Under the pieces are notes generated by a model. The model did no database searches. It was given only the letters and a program-made list of their open reading frames with translations, and was not told the origin of the DNA. A program made the translations under genes and the position numbers. 49,608 nt of DNA from the NCBI RefSeq assembly GCF_003726035.1, contig NZ_QICD01000016.1, positions 1-49,608 of the forward strand. Reading direction: 5' to 3'. Positions 6,699-13,653 of the stretch are shown here, piece after piece; positions within the stretch are counted from its first letter, which is position 1; every line of letters starts with the position of its first letter. This DNA comes from Paraeggerthella hongkongensis. GTDB lineage: Bacteria > Actinomycetota > Coriobacteriia > Coriobacteriales > Eggerthellaceae.

Positions 6699-9163
6699 CT
6701 TCGGCGCAGGTATCGCGCTGTTTCCGTTTCGGCTGACCTCAGCTTGGCGGGAGTTCCTTCGAACACGATGCGCCCGCCTTTGCGGCCTCCTTCCGGCCCC
6801 AGCTCGATGACCCAGTCGCTGCGCTCTATCACGTGCGCGTTATGCTCCACGACGATCGCGGTTCCGCCTGCGTCCACCAATCTATCCACAAGGCTCAAGA
6901 ATCGTTCCACATCTTGAGGATGCAGGCCGCGCGTAGGCTCGTCGAGCAGATACAGATTCGACTTCGACGAACCCGTTATCAGTTCTTTTGCAAGCTTCAA
7001 ACGCTGGGCTTCGCCCCCGGAAAGCGTTGCGAGGGTTTGTCCCAGCTGCACGTAGCCCAAGCCCACGTCTTCGAGCAAACGAAGCGCGCGCGCCGATCCG
7101 GGGATCTTCTCGAACGCGCGTGCAGCCTCTTCAACGGAAAGCATAAGCGCCTCGTCGATGGAAAGCCCGTTGTAGCGCACGTCGAGCACTTCTTCGGAGA
7201 ACCGCCTGCCGCGGCAGGCGGGGCAGGTCGTTTCGACGTCCAGGAAGAACAGCATGTTGCTGCTTACGCGCCCGAGCCCTTCGCAGCGCTCGCATCGCCC
7301 GCCCGGGGAGTTGAACGAGAAGCTGCGCGCTGTCAGCCCGGCGGCCTTCGCCTGCGCGGTGGCGGAGAAGGCTTTGCGGATGCCTTCGTAGGCGCCTGCG
7401 TACGTGGCCACGTTCGAGCGTTTCATGCGGGCGAGGGGCGTTTGGTCGACTTGGATTATCCGGTCGAAACGATCCAGGCCCGCAACGGCGTTTTGCGTGC
7501 CGGGACGGTCTCCTTGAGCTATCAGGTCGAATACGAGCGTCGACTTTCCCGATCCCGATGGTCCGCATACGGTGATCAGGCATTGCTCGGGTATGCGCAC
7601 GTCGATGCCCTGCAGGTTGTGCACGCGGGCGTTGCGCACTTCCAGCGCCGTGTTCGCGAAGGGGCGAAACGCGGTTTTTCCCGGTCGAGGGGTTTTCAGC
7701 CAAGAGCCCGTGATGGAAGCGCTGGAGCGCTGTAGCTCTTCAACGGTTCCTTGCGCTACGATGCGCCCGCCGCGCCGTCCCGCGCCGGGTCCCATGTCCA
7801 CGATGAAATCCGCTTCGCGCATCACGTCGGGGTCGTGTTCGATGACGAGCACCGTGTTGCCCTTGTCGCGAAGCTGTTTCAGCGTTGCCGTCATGCCTGC
7901 GGTGTCTCGCGGATGCAGGCCCGCCGTCGGTTCGTCCATGATGTACACGACGTCGGTCAACTCCGAATCGAGCACGGCGGCCAGGCGCATGCGCTGCAGT
8001 TCGCCGCCCGAAAGCGTGACGGTTCGACGGTCGAGCGAAAGGTAATCAAGGCCAAGCGATCGAAGGCGGTTCAGTTTCGCTTCGACGTCGCGCAGGTAGT
8101 CCTCGACGAGCAGTCGATGATCGCGAGAAAGCGCGTCCGCCAGGCCTGCGACCCAGGATTGCAGCTCGTCGAGCGTCGCGCTCGCCAATTCCGGCAGGCG
8201 GGTGTCGGCGATATGCGCCTGCCGGCCGGCTGCCCCCAGCCGCTCTCCGTTGCATGCGGGGCATTCCGCGCAGGCGAAGTACGCTTGCGCAAGATCGTCG
8301 CGCGCGGCGCCCTCTCGTTCGGCAAGACGGCGCATGAGCAGGGGCCCTACGCCTTCGAACCGACCCGCGGCAACGGTTTTCGGCGGATCGACGTTTGGAA
8401 GCGCCTGTGAGAGCACGGGGCTTTCCGTGCCTTGCAGCAGGATTTCTCGCTGCAGGCTGTCGAACCGAGCAACGGGCAGGCTCTTTGCGTCGAGCAGACC
8501 GTAGTGACGAAACGCGCGCTGCAGCGCATCGGCTTGATAGGCTTGGTATCGATGGTTCCAGACATCGACCGCTCCGTCTTCCACCGACCGATCTTCGTGC
8601 AGCACCCGGCTCCAGTCGATGGCGAGCGTCTTGCCGATTCCTTCGCATACGGAACAGGCGCCTTCTTTCGTGTTGAACGAGAACTCGGTGCGCGTGATCT
8701 TGCGCATGCGGTGCCCGCATAGGCTGCAGCGCATGAACACCAAGAACTCGTCGCCGTCTCGCTCGGTTTCCTCCTGGCAATCGGCTGCGCAGATCTCTTC
8801 GCCGCAGCATGGGCATGCGCGCACGTGCAGCTTTTCGAACACCATGCGCAGATCGGTGTACATGTCGGTTGCGGTGCCTACCGTGGAACGGGGGTTTCTG
8901 TTGACGTCGGACTGCGTTACCAGAACGGCAGGGGAAGCCCCCGTGATACGTTCGACGCGCGGCTTTCGAATGCCTTCCATTCCCATCGCTTCCAAATACT
9001 GGCGCTGGCATTCGTTGAACAGCACGTCTACGAGAAGCGTCGACTTTCCCGAACCGGAAAGCCCGGTGAACACCGTGAGGGCGTGCTTTGGAATGTCCAG
9101 GCAGACGTCGGCAAGCGTTCCTTCGGTGGCGTGGCAGACGGTGATGTTCGGCATGGTCTTCAT
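6695..9163 (-). CDS. UvrA-like excinuclease ATPase (short paralogue, UvrA2/drug-resistance type)
   Basis: An 822-residue protein with the duplicated ABC layout of UvrA. The first half carries Walker A GLSGSGKS, zinc-type CPCCGEE and CSLCGHR pairs, CSVCEGIGK and CAECPACNGERLG modules, LSGGELQRMRLA and DEPTAGLHP. The second half carries GPSGSGKS, CERCEGLGRV/CPACRGRRF, LSGGEAQRLKLA and DEPTRGLHP. Canonical UvrA is about 940-970 residues, so this is the shorter class often linked to resistance against DNA-binding drugs. The start is ATG at 9163, overlapping the stop of the upstream glycosylase gene (ATGA, 4 bases), which implies translational coupling. The pair likely recognises and repairs bulky or crosslinking lesions. 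Confidence 0.9.
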   Translation of the reverse strand: MKTMPNITVCHATEGTLADVCLDIPKHALTVFTGLSGSGKSTLLVDVLFNECQRQYLEAMGMEGIRKPRVERITGASPAVLVTQSDVNRNPRSTVGTATDMYTDLRMVFEKLHVRACPCCGEEICAADCQEETERDGDEFLVFMRCSLCGHRMRKITRTEFSFNTKEGACSVCEGIGKTLAIDWSRVLHEDRSVEDGAVDVWNHRYQAYQADALQRAFRHYGLLDAKSLPVARFDSLQREILLQGTESPVLSQALPNVDPPKTVAAGRFEGVGPLLMRRLAEREGAARDDLAQAYFACAECPACNGERLGAAGRQAHIADTRLPELASATLDELQSWVAGLADALSRDHRLLVEDYLRDVEAKLNRLRSLGLDYLSLDRRTVTLSGGELQRMRLAAVLDSELTDVVYIMDEPTAGLHPRDTAGMTATLKQLRDKGNTVLVIEHDPDVMREADFIVDMGPGAGRRGGRIVAQGTVEELQRSSASITGSWLKTPRPGKTAFRPFANTALEVRNARVHNLQGIDVRIPEQCLITVCGPSGSGKSTLVFDLIAQGDRPGTQNAVAGLDRFDRIIQVDQTPLARMKRSNVATYAGAYEGIRKAFSATAQAKAAGLTARSFSFNSPGGRCERCEGLGRVSSNMLFFLDVETTCPACRGRRFSEEVLDVRYNGLSIDEALMLSVEEAARAFEKIPGSARALRLLEDVGLGYVQLGQTLATLSGGEAQRLKLAKELITGSSKSNLYLLDEPTRGLHPQDVERFLSLVDRLVDAGGTAIVVEHNAHVIERSDWVIELGPEGGRKGGRIVFEGTPAKLRSAETETARYLRRS

Positions 9164-10362
9164 TCGCTTTCCACAGTGCAGGTTTTCAGGGCGAGTTGGC
9201 GAAACGCGGCATGTTCTTCGGCAAGCCGTTCGAGTTGACCCTGCCTTGCGGGTTCGAGGGGTTCCCATAGGCGTATCGAGACATCAAGGGAGCTCTTTGC
9301 CGTCCTTGCGTTCCATACCCCGATGATGCGGCCCTCGTCGAGCACGACGCCCGGATTGCCCACGGTTTTCCATGCGAGCCTCCTTCGCTGGGGATCGGGC
9401 AGGATGATTTCGCGATCTCGCAGGTCAAGGTAGGGGTCATGCGCCCCTAGCAACAGCAGGCGCGCGGCGGGTTGCTCGGCTTGCAGCAGGTTGTCGATAT
9501 CGAGAACGTGGGCGAAACGCTTCTTTCCGTCAACGGATACGGCGCAAAGCTCGTCTTCGATAGACGACCAGAGCCGTTTGGCTTGAGCCTTGGAGCTTCC
9601 GAGCCACGCGGCGAAGGAGCCGAGCGTGGTCGGTCCGTAGCAATGGAGGAACTTTCGAGCAAGCTGCTTTCCTGCGGCGGGGGAAGGCGCGGGCGCGTCC
9701 CTCCGTCCCGTCCATGCCCGGTACGATGAGAACGAGGGGGTGGACCCCTCGCGTCTGCCGAAGACGACGAGCGATTTGAACGAGCATGGGCGCAGCAGAA
9801 ACGATACGGCGGCCTGGCCGATGGTCTGCTTGTCGGGATTGCCGTACATGGACGGATCGCGCCATGGGCCGAGCGCGCTTCGCGGCAGGTCGGCCTCGAC
9901 CGCATCCGCAATTGCGCGGTCGAGGGAATCTTTGCCTTCGATCGTTCGGTCGTCGAGCAGTTTCGCGGCCTTCTCCACTAAAGGCAGCAGATCGCCGAAC
10001 GACATGTCCATATAATCGAGCGCGCCCGACGCGCCGCGCGTGTAGATCCAGGGCTCCTCGTCGGGTTCCGCGACGAGCGCTGTAAGGAACGCGTCGCGTT
10101 CGCATGCGGGGAACACGACGGGCGCCCCGCGAAAACTCCATGCCTGTATCAAGGTTTTCCGTTCGTGCAGCTGCTCGCGCAAGTGGGCCGGAGTGCACCC
10201 TTCTATGCGGTTGAACAGGGAGGTTTCCCATGATCCGGGCGGCGTGTTCTGCAGTCCGCAGGCTCTGGCAGCTTGCAGCAGCTGATCGATGGAAACCTTC
10301 CGATCCAGGTGATGGGCGTGCAGTCGATACGATCGTATGCGCGCGCTGTCGATGGCGTCGAT
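9160..10362 (-). CDS. AlkZ/YcaQ-like (HTH_42 superfamily) DNA glycosylase, probable ATC start
   Basis: About 400 residues, with the winged-helix architecture of the HTH_42 family. Members such as AlkZ and AlkX/YcaQ excise bulky or crosslinked alkylpurines. The family-like N-terminus (ARIRSYRLHAHHLDRK, then ACGLQNTPPGSWETSLFNR) lies upstream of any ATG/GTG. The first canonical-type codon, TTG at 10182, would remove about 60 conserved residues. An AAGGAGG at 10377-10371 sits 8 nt before ATC at 10362, which I take as the start. The expected catalytic Q-x-Q (AlkZ) or Q-x-D (AlkX) position reads Gln38-Asn-Thr, so this is a divergent clade and activity is unproved. It is the first gene of an operon with the UvrA-like gene. 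Confidence 0.75.
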   Translation of the reverse strand: MDAIDSARIRSYRLHAHHLDRKVSIDQLLQAARACGLQNTPPGSWETSLFNRIEGCTPAHLREQLHERKTLIQAWSFRGAPVVFPACERDAFLTALVAEPDEEPWIYTRGASGALDYMDMSFGDLLPLVEKAAKLLDDRTIEGKDSLDRAIADAVEADLPRSALGPWRDPSMYGNPDKQTIGQAAVSFLLRPCSFKSLVVFGRREGSTPSFSSYRAWTGRRDAPAPSPAAGKQLARKFLHCYGPTTLGSFAAWLGSSKAQAKRLWSSIEDELCAVSVDGKKRFAHVLDIDNLLQAEQPAARLLLLGAHDPYLDLRDREIILPDPQRRRLAWKTVGNPGVVLDEGRIIGVWNARTAKSSLDVSIRLWEPLEPARQGQLERLAEEHAAFRQLALKTCTVESE

Positions 10363-10543
10363 GGTTCCGTCCTCCTTCGGTGGCCGTGCGTTGAAACGGT
10401 GCTCGGCGGGGTCTATTCTCGCATGGCAACCACGTCACCGTGCACGGTGATGGCTTGAGCGTTGCCGATGGCCATGAGCGCGCCGCGCTTGCCTTCCGAG
10501 AGATCTCCACGCTTTGTTCGGTTGACTTTTGAAACCTATCATG

Positions 10544-10557
10544 CGAACATTAGTTCG
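10544..10557. promoter_or_regulatory. LexA (SOS) box
   Basis: CGAACATTAGTTCG matches exactly the Gram-positive/actinobacterial LexA consensus CGAAC-N4-GTTCG. It lies about 50 bp before dinB and 180 bp before the divergent glycosylase-uvrA operon. It overlaps likely promoter elements (TTGACT at 10522-10527; TATCAT at 10537-10542). LexA should repress at least dinB. Confidence 0.88.
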
Positions 10558-10605
10558 TATGATACGACGAGAGACACGAAAGAGTCAAGGGGGCGTCGAG
10601 AACCA

Positions 10606-11874
10606 TTGGAGCGCATCATTCTGCATAGCGACATGAATTCCTTCTACGCCAGCGTGGAGCAGGCGCAACGGCCCGAGCTGCGCGGCAGGCCCGTGGTGGT
10701 TGCGGGCAAGGAGGAATTGCGGCATGGCATCGTGCTCACGAAGAGCGAAGAGGCGAAGGCGTACGGCATCAGGACGGCCGAGACGCTGTGGCAGGCGCGC
10801 AAGAAATGCCCGGACCTCGTCGTGCTCCCTCCGCGCTACAAGCTGTATCGAGCATATTCGGAAATGGCGCGCGCTATCTACAATCAGTACACCGATTTGG
10901 TTGAACCGTTCGGCTTGGACGAAAGCTGGCTCGATATCACCGGTTCGATGCGGCGGCGCGGATGGGACGCGTACGAGGTCGCCCGGGAGATCGGCGGCCG
11001 TATGAAAGAGGAGCTGGGCGTGACGGTGTCGATCGGGGTGAGCTGGAACAAGGTGTTCGCGAAATTCGGCAGCGACTATAGGAAACCCGATGCGATCACG
11101 GTCGTCGATCGCGCGAACTACCGCGATATCGTGTGGACGGCCCCCGTTCGCTCCCTTTTGTACGTGGGGCCGGCAACCGAGCGAAAGCTGCACGGATCGG
11201 GCATTCTCACCATAGGGGATTTGGCTCATGCGTCCGATGCCTATTTGCAGCGGCGGTTCGGCAAGATCGGGTTCATGCTGCGCACGTACGCGCGCGGTGA
11301 AGACGATACCCCCGTCAAGCCGTACGATCCTGACCTGCGCGACGTCGATCGCACGGTCAAGAGCTACGGCAACGGGCTGACCGCGCCGCACGATATCGTG
11401 TGCGAGCGGGATGCGAAGGCTCTTATCTGGCTGCTGTCGGAGTCGGTGGCGCAGCGTTTGCGCGAGGACGGCGTGCGCGCGAAAACGGTGAGCATCGGCG
11501 TGCGCAGCGGCCTTGATCTGTCCGGTTACGGGCGGCAGGCGAAGCTGCGCCGTCCTACGGCGGCCACGCTCGAGATCGCGCAGGCAGCCTGGGATCTGCT
11601 GCAAGCCAACGAAGCGCTCGACGAAGAGCATCCGGTGCGCGCGCTGCACGTGCGCGCTTCCGATCTCTCGTCGATGCGCGAGCCCGTGCAGCTCTCGTTC
11701 GTCGACGACGGGCGGGCGCATCTGGAGGATCTTGATTTCGCGATCGACGACTTGCGGCGTCGCTACGGCAACACGTGCGTTGTGCGCGGGGCGGAGCTGG
11801 CCGACGAAACGCTTGTCGGCACCGACATCAAAGACGAGAACACCGTGCATCCCGTCGGCGTGCTGCATCGCTAG
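10606..11874 (+). CDS. dinB: DNA polymerase IV (Y-family, DinB)
   Basis: A 422-residue error-prone translesion polymerase of the DinB/UmuC type. The catalytic carboxylates are Asp9 in HSDMNSFYASVE and Asp105-Glu106 in GLDESWLDI. The palm/finger segment and the little-finger domain (about 235-350) are both complete. I place the start at TTG 10606, giving the family-typical MERIILHSDMNSFY; the open frame extends to 10462 but covers the SOS box and promoter. An AAGGGGG lies 12 nt upstream, rather distant. A perfect LexA box precedes it, so it is expected to be DNA-damage inducible. The next gene starts 8 bp downstream and is likely co-transcribed. Confidence 0.92.
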   Translation: MERIILHSDMNSFYASVEQAQRPELRGRPVVVAGKEELRHGIVLTKSEEAKAYGIRTAETLWQARKKCPDLVVLPPRYKLYRAYSEMARAIYNQYTDLVEPFGLDESWLDITGSMRRRGWDAYEVAREIGGRMKEELGVTVSIGVSWNKVFAKFGSDYRKPDAITVVDRANYRDIVWTAPVRSLLYVGPATERKLHGSGILTIGDLAHASDAYLQRRFGKIGFMLRTYARGEDDTPVKPYDPDLRDVDRTVKSYGNGLTAPHDIVCERDAKALIWLLSESVAQRLREDGVRAKTVSIGVRSGLDLSGYGRQAKLRRPTAATLEIAQAAWDLLQANEALDEEHPVRALHVRASDLSSMREPVQLSFVDDGRAHLEDLDFAIDDLRRRYGNTCVVRGAELADETLVGTDIKDENTVHPVGVLHR

Positions 11875-11882
11875 GGGGCGTC

Positions 11883-12242
11883 ATGGTGCAGACGACGATG
11901 CGGAAGGCGCCGCCGCATGATGGGCACGGCAGGCGAAAACGCTATGTGGAAGTGGTCGCCCGTCATTTCGAAGACGGCAAGCTGGCTCCTTTGACCATCG
12001 CATGGGACGACGGGCGCGTGTTCGCGATCGATCGCGTGCTGGACGTGCGTCAAGCCGCCTCCCTCAAAGTGGGAGGCATGGGCATGCGCTTCATCGTGCG
12101 CATCGGTTCGCGAACCACCTGCTTGTTCTTCGAGGGGCCTCGCTGGTTCGTGGAGGAGATCGTGCCGGAGGAAGCGTCTTGCGCGTGCGCGGAAGACGGA
12201 TGCGCGTGCGGGGCGAATGCCTGGGACGCTTGGGGAGCTTGA
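11883..12242 (+). CDS. Small conserved protein downstream of dinB
   Basis: A 119-residue protein. The central 70 residues (YVEVVARHFEDGKLAPLTIA onwards) form a small beta-rich domain like those of short proteins found next to dinB/imuB-type polymerases. The C-terminus carries four cysteines (CACAEDGCAC) after a stretch of acidic residues. The ATG at 11883 follows GGGGGCGTC and lies 8 bp after dinB, so the two are probably co-transcribed and both SOS-controlled. I cannot name the family with confidence; DUF6504 is a possible relative. Confidence 0.7.
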   Translation: MVQTTMRKAPPHDGHGRRKRYVEVVARHFEDGKLAPLTIAWDDGRVFAIDRVLDVRQAASLKVGGMGMRFIVRIGSRTTCLFFEGPRWFVEEIVPEEASCACAEDGCACGANAWDAWGA

Positions 12243-12285
12243 GGCGTTCGCGGCGGCTCGTCGCACGCTTTTTTGCAGATTCGGG

Positions 12286-12291
12286 TAGAAT
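12286..12291 (+). promoter_or_regulatory. Possible -10 element of the GNAT gene
   Basis: TAGAAT lies 23 bp before the start codon, downstream of a T-rich run. No strong -35 is visible. The same hexamer in the same position occurs before the pentapeptide-repeat gene (12942-12947). Confidence 0.35.
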
Positions 12292-12314
12292 GCGCGGTGC
12301 GAGAAAGGATTTCT

Positions 12315-12767
12315 ATGGATGGACAACTGAGCATAACGGTACCGGGGGAGCGATCGGACGACGTGGTTTCCGCGCTTGCTTCGGTATGGGAGGCGTCGGT
12401 TCGTGCGACGCACGACTTCCTGACGGAAGAAGACGTTGTGGCCCTTCGTCCCGAAGTGCGGGCAGGGCTTGCGGGAGTGGAGGTTCTTGAAGTTGCCTGC
12501 TTGGACGGTGAGCCGTGCGGGTTCTCGGGCGTGCAGGACGGCAAACTGGAGATGCTGTTCGTGGCTCCTCAGGTGCGCGGATGCGGCGTGGGGAAGGCGC
12601 TCCTCGCGCGTGCGGTCGAGCTGCACGGAGCGACGCGGCTCGACGTGAACGAGCAGAATCCGCAGGCTGTCGGTTTTTATCAACACGAGGGCTTCACGGT
12701 GTCCGAGCGCTCTGCCGTAGACGATGCGGGCCGCCCGTTCCCGCTGCTTCGCATGAGCCTCGACTAA
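12315..12767 (+). CDS. GNAT-family N-acetyltransferase
   Basis: A 150-residue protein. Motif A of GNAT enzymes is VAPQVRGCGVGKALLARAVEL (about 87-107), which binds the acetyl-CoA pyrophosphate. It is followed by LDVNEQNPQAVGFYQHEGF, the typical motif B with a Tyr near the thiolate. The start at 12315 has AAAGGA 5 nt upstream. The acceptor substrate is not evident. It stands alone, with its own likely promoter. Confidence 0.88.
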   Translation: MDGQLSITVPGERSDDVVSALASVWEASVRATHDFLTEEDVVALRPEVRAGLAGVEVLEVACLDGEPCGFSGVQDGKLEMLFVAPQVRGCGVGKALLARAVELHGATRLDVNEQNPQAVGFYQHEGFTVSERSAVDDAGRPFPLLRMSLD

Positions 12768-12857
12768 GCGTCGTCGAAAGCCGCCTGCCGCGATCGCTCG
12801 CCGGCCGGGGTGCCGTCTTGGGCGAGCAGGGCGGACGGGAGGGCGGTATCCCGTTCG

Positions 12858-12876
12858 CGCCGGGCTAAGCCCGGCG
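12858..12876. terminator. GC-rich hairpin after the GNAT gene
   Basis: CGCCGGGC, loop TAA, GCCCGGCG. It is perfectly paired and followed only by a weakly T-rich stretch (TTCCTTTTC about 15 nt on). It is a probable terminator or transcript-end stabiliser. Confidence 0.4.
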
Positions 12877-12970
12877 GCGGTCCGCTTCCTTTTCATCTTG
12901 TGCTTTCGGGCTGCATGAGCGGAGTCTCTGCGGGCATCAGGTAGAATGAACGTGATCGGAAGGAGACCGT

Positions 12971-13642
12971 ATGCCCGAAACCGCGCAGCGCCCGCGCCCT
13001 GCCAACCCCGGTATTCCCGGCGAGCTTGTCGAAGTTGCCAGCTTGTCTTCGTGGATTGAGGACGGGGACGGCGATCTGCAGATTTCTCACGTGCATGCAG
13101 CAGGGGACGGTTCGGTCGGGCAAGATTTCGAGTTGCTCGAACTTTCGGGGTCGCGCATTGAGGGGTGCTCCTACGTAAGGTGCGACTTCGCACGCTCCGC
13201 GTTTTCCGACGTGGCGTTTTCCAGCTGCGATTTTTCCAACAGCTCGTTTTCGGAGGCGAATTTCACGCGCTGCACGTTCGCTTCGTGCAAGTTCACCGGA
13301 GCGGACCTGTCCGAATCCGTTCTCGCTCAAGTCGAGCTGCGCGACTGCACGTTCGCTTACGCATCGTTCGCGAAGGCTCGATTGGCGGATTTCCTTGCGG
13401 ATTCGACGGACTTCTCTCAATCCGACTTTTCCGAGGTACGTCAGAAGCGCGTTTCGCTCGACGACGCGCGCTTCGCGGGAACGAGCTTTTTCCGAGCGAA
13501 CTTGGACGGCGTTGACTTTTCGACGTGCCAGCTGTCCGATATCGTGTTGTCGGATACCATGAGCGAGTTGCGCGGATGTTCGATGGACCTGTTCCAGGCG
13601 GCGGGCATCGCCCGGCGCCTCGGCGTGAACGTCAAAGGCTAG
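12971..13642 (+). CDS. Pentapeptide-repeat protein
   Basis: A 223-residue protein. From about residue 55 to 200 it follows the five-residue A(D/N)(L/F)xx periodicity (CDFAR, CDFSN, SSFSE, ANFTR, CTFAS, CKFTG, ADLSE and later FRANLDGVDF). This folds as a square right-handed beta-helix. Cysteine or serine often replaces the usual alanine, as in YjbI-like proteins. Some family members (Qnr, MfpA) mimic DNA and protect gyrase; nothing here shows that activity. GGAAGGAG precedes the ATG. It is followed 11 bp later by the P-type ATPase, so the two may be co-transcribed. Confidence 0.85.
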   Translation: MPETAQRPRPANPGIPGELVEVASLSSWIEDGDGDLQISHVHAAGDGSVGQDFELLELSGSRIEGCSYVRCDFARSAFSDVAFSSCDFSNSSFSEANFTRCTFASCKFTGADLSESVLAQVELRDCTFAYASFAKARLADFLADSTDFSQSDFSEVRQKRVSLDDARFAGTSFFRANLDGVDFSTCQLSDIVLSDTMSELRGCSMDLFQAAGIARRLGVNVKG

Positions 13643-13653
13643 GGGATAGCGGG

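Noticed and set aside
10462-10605. Longer dinB starting at 10462
   Set aside because: It would translate through the LexA box and promoter and add non-conserved residues before MERIILHSDMNSFY.
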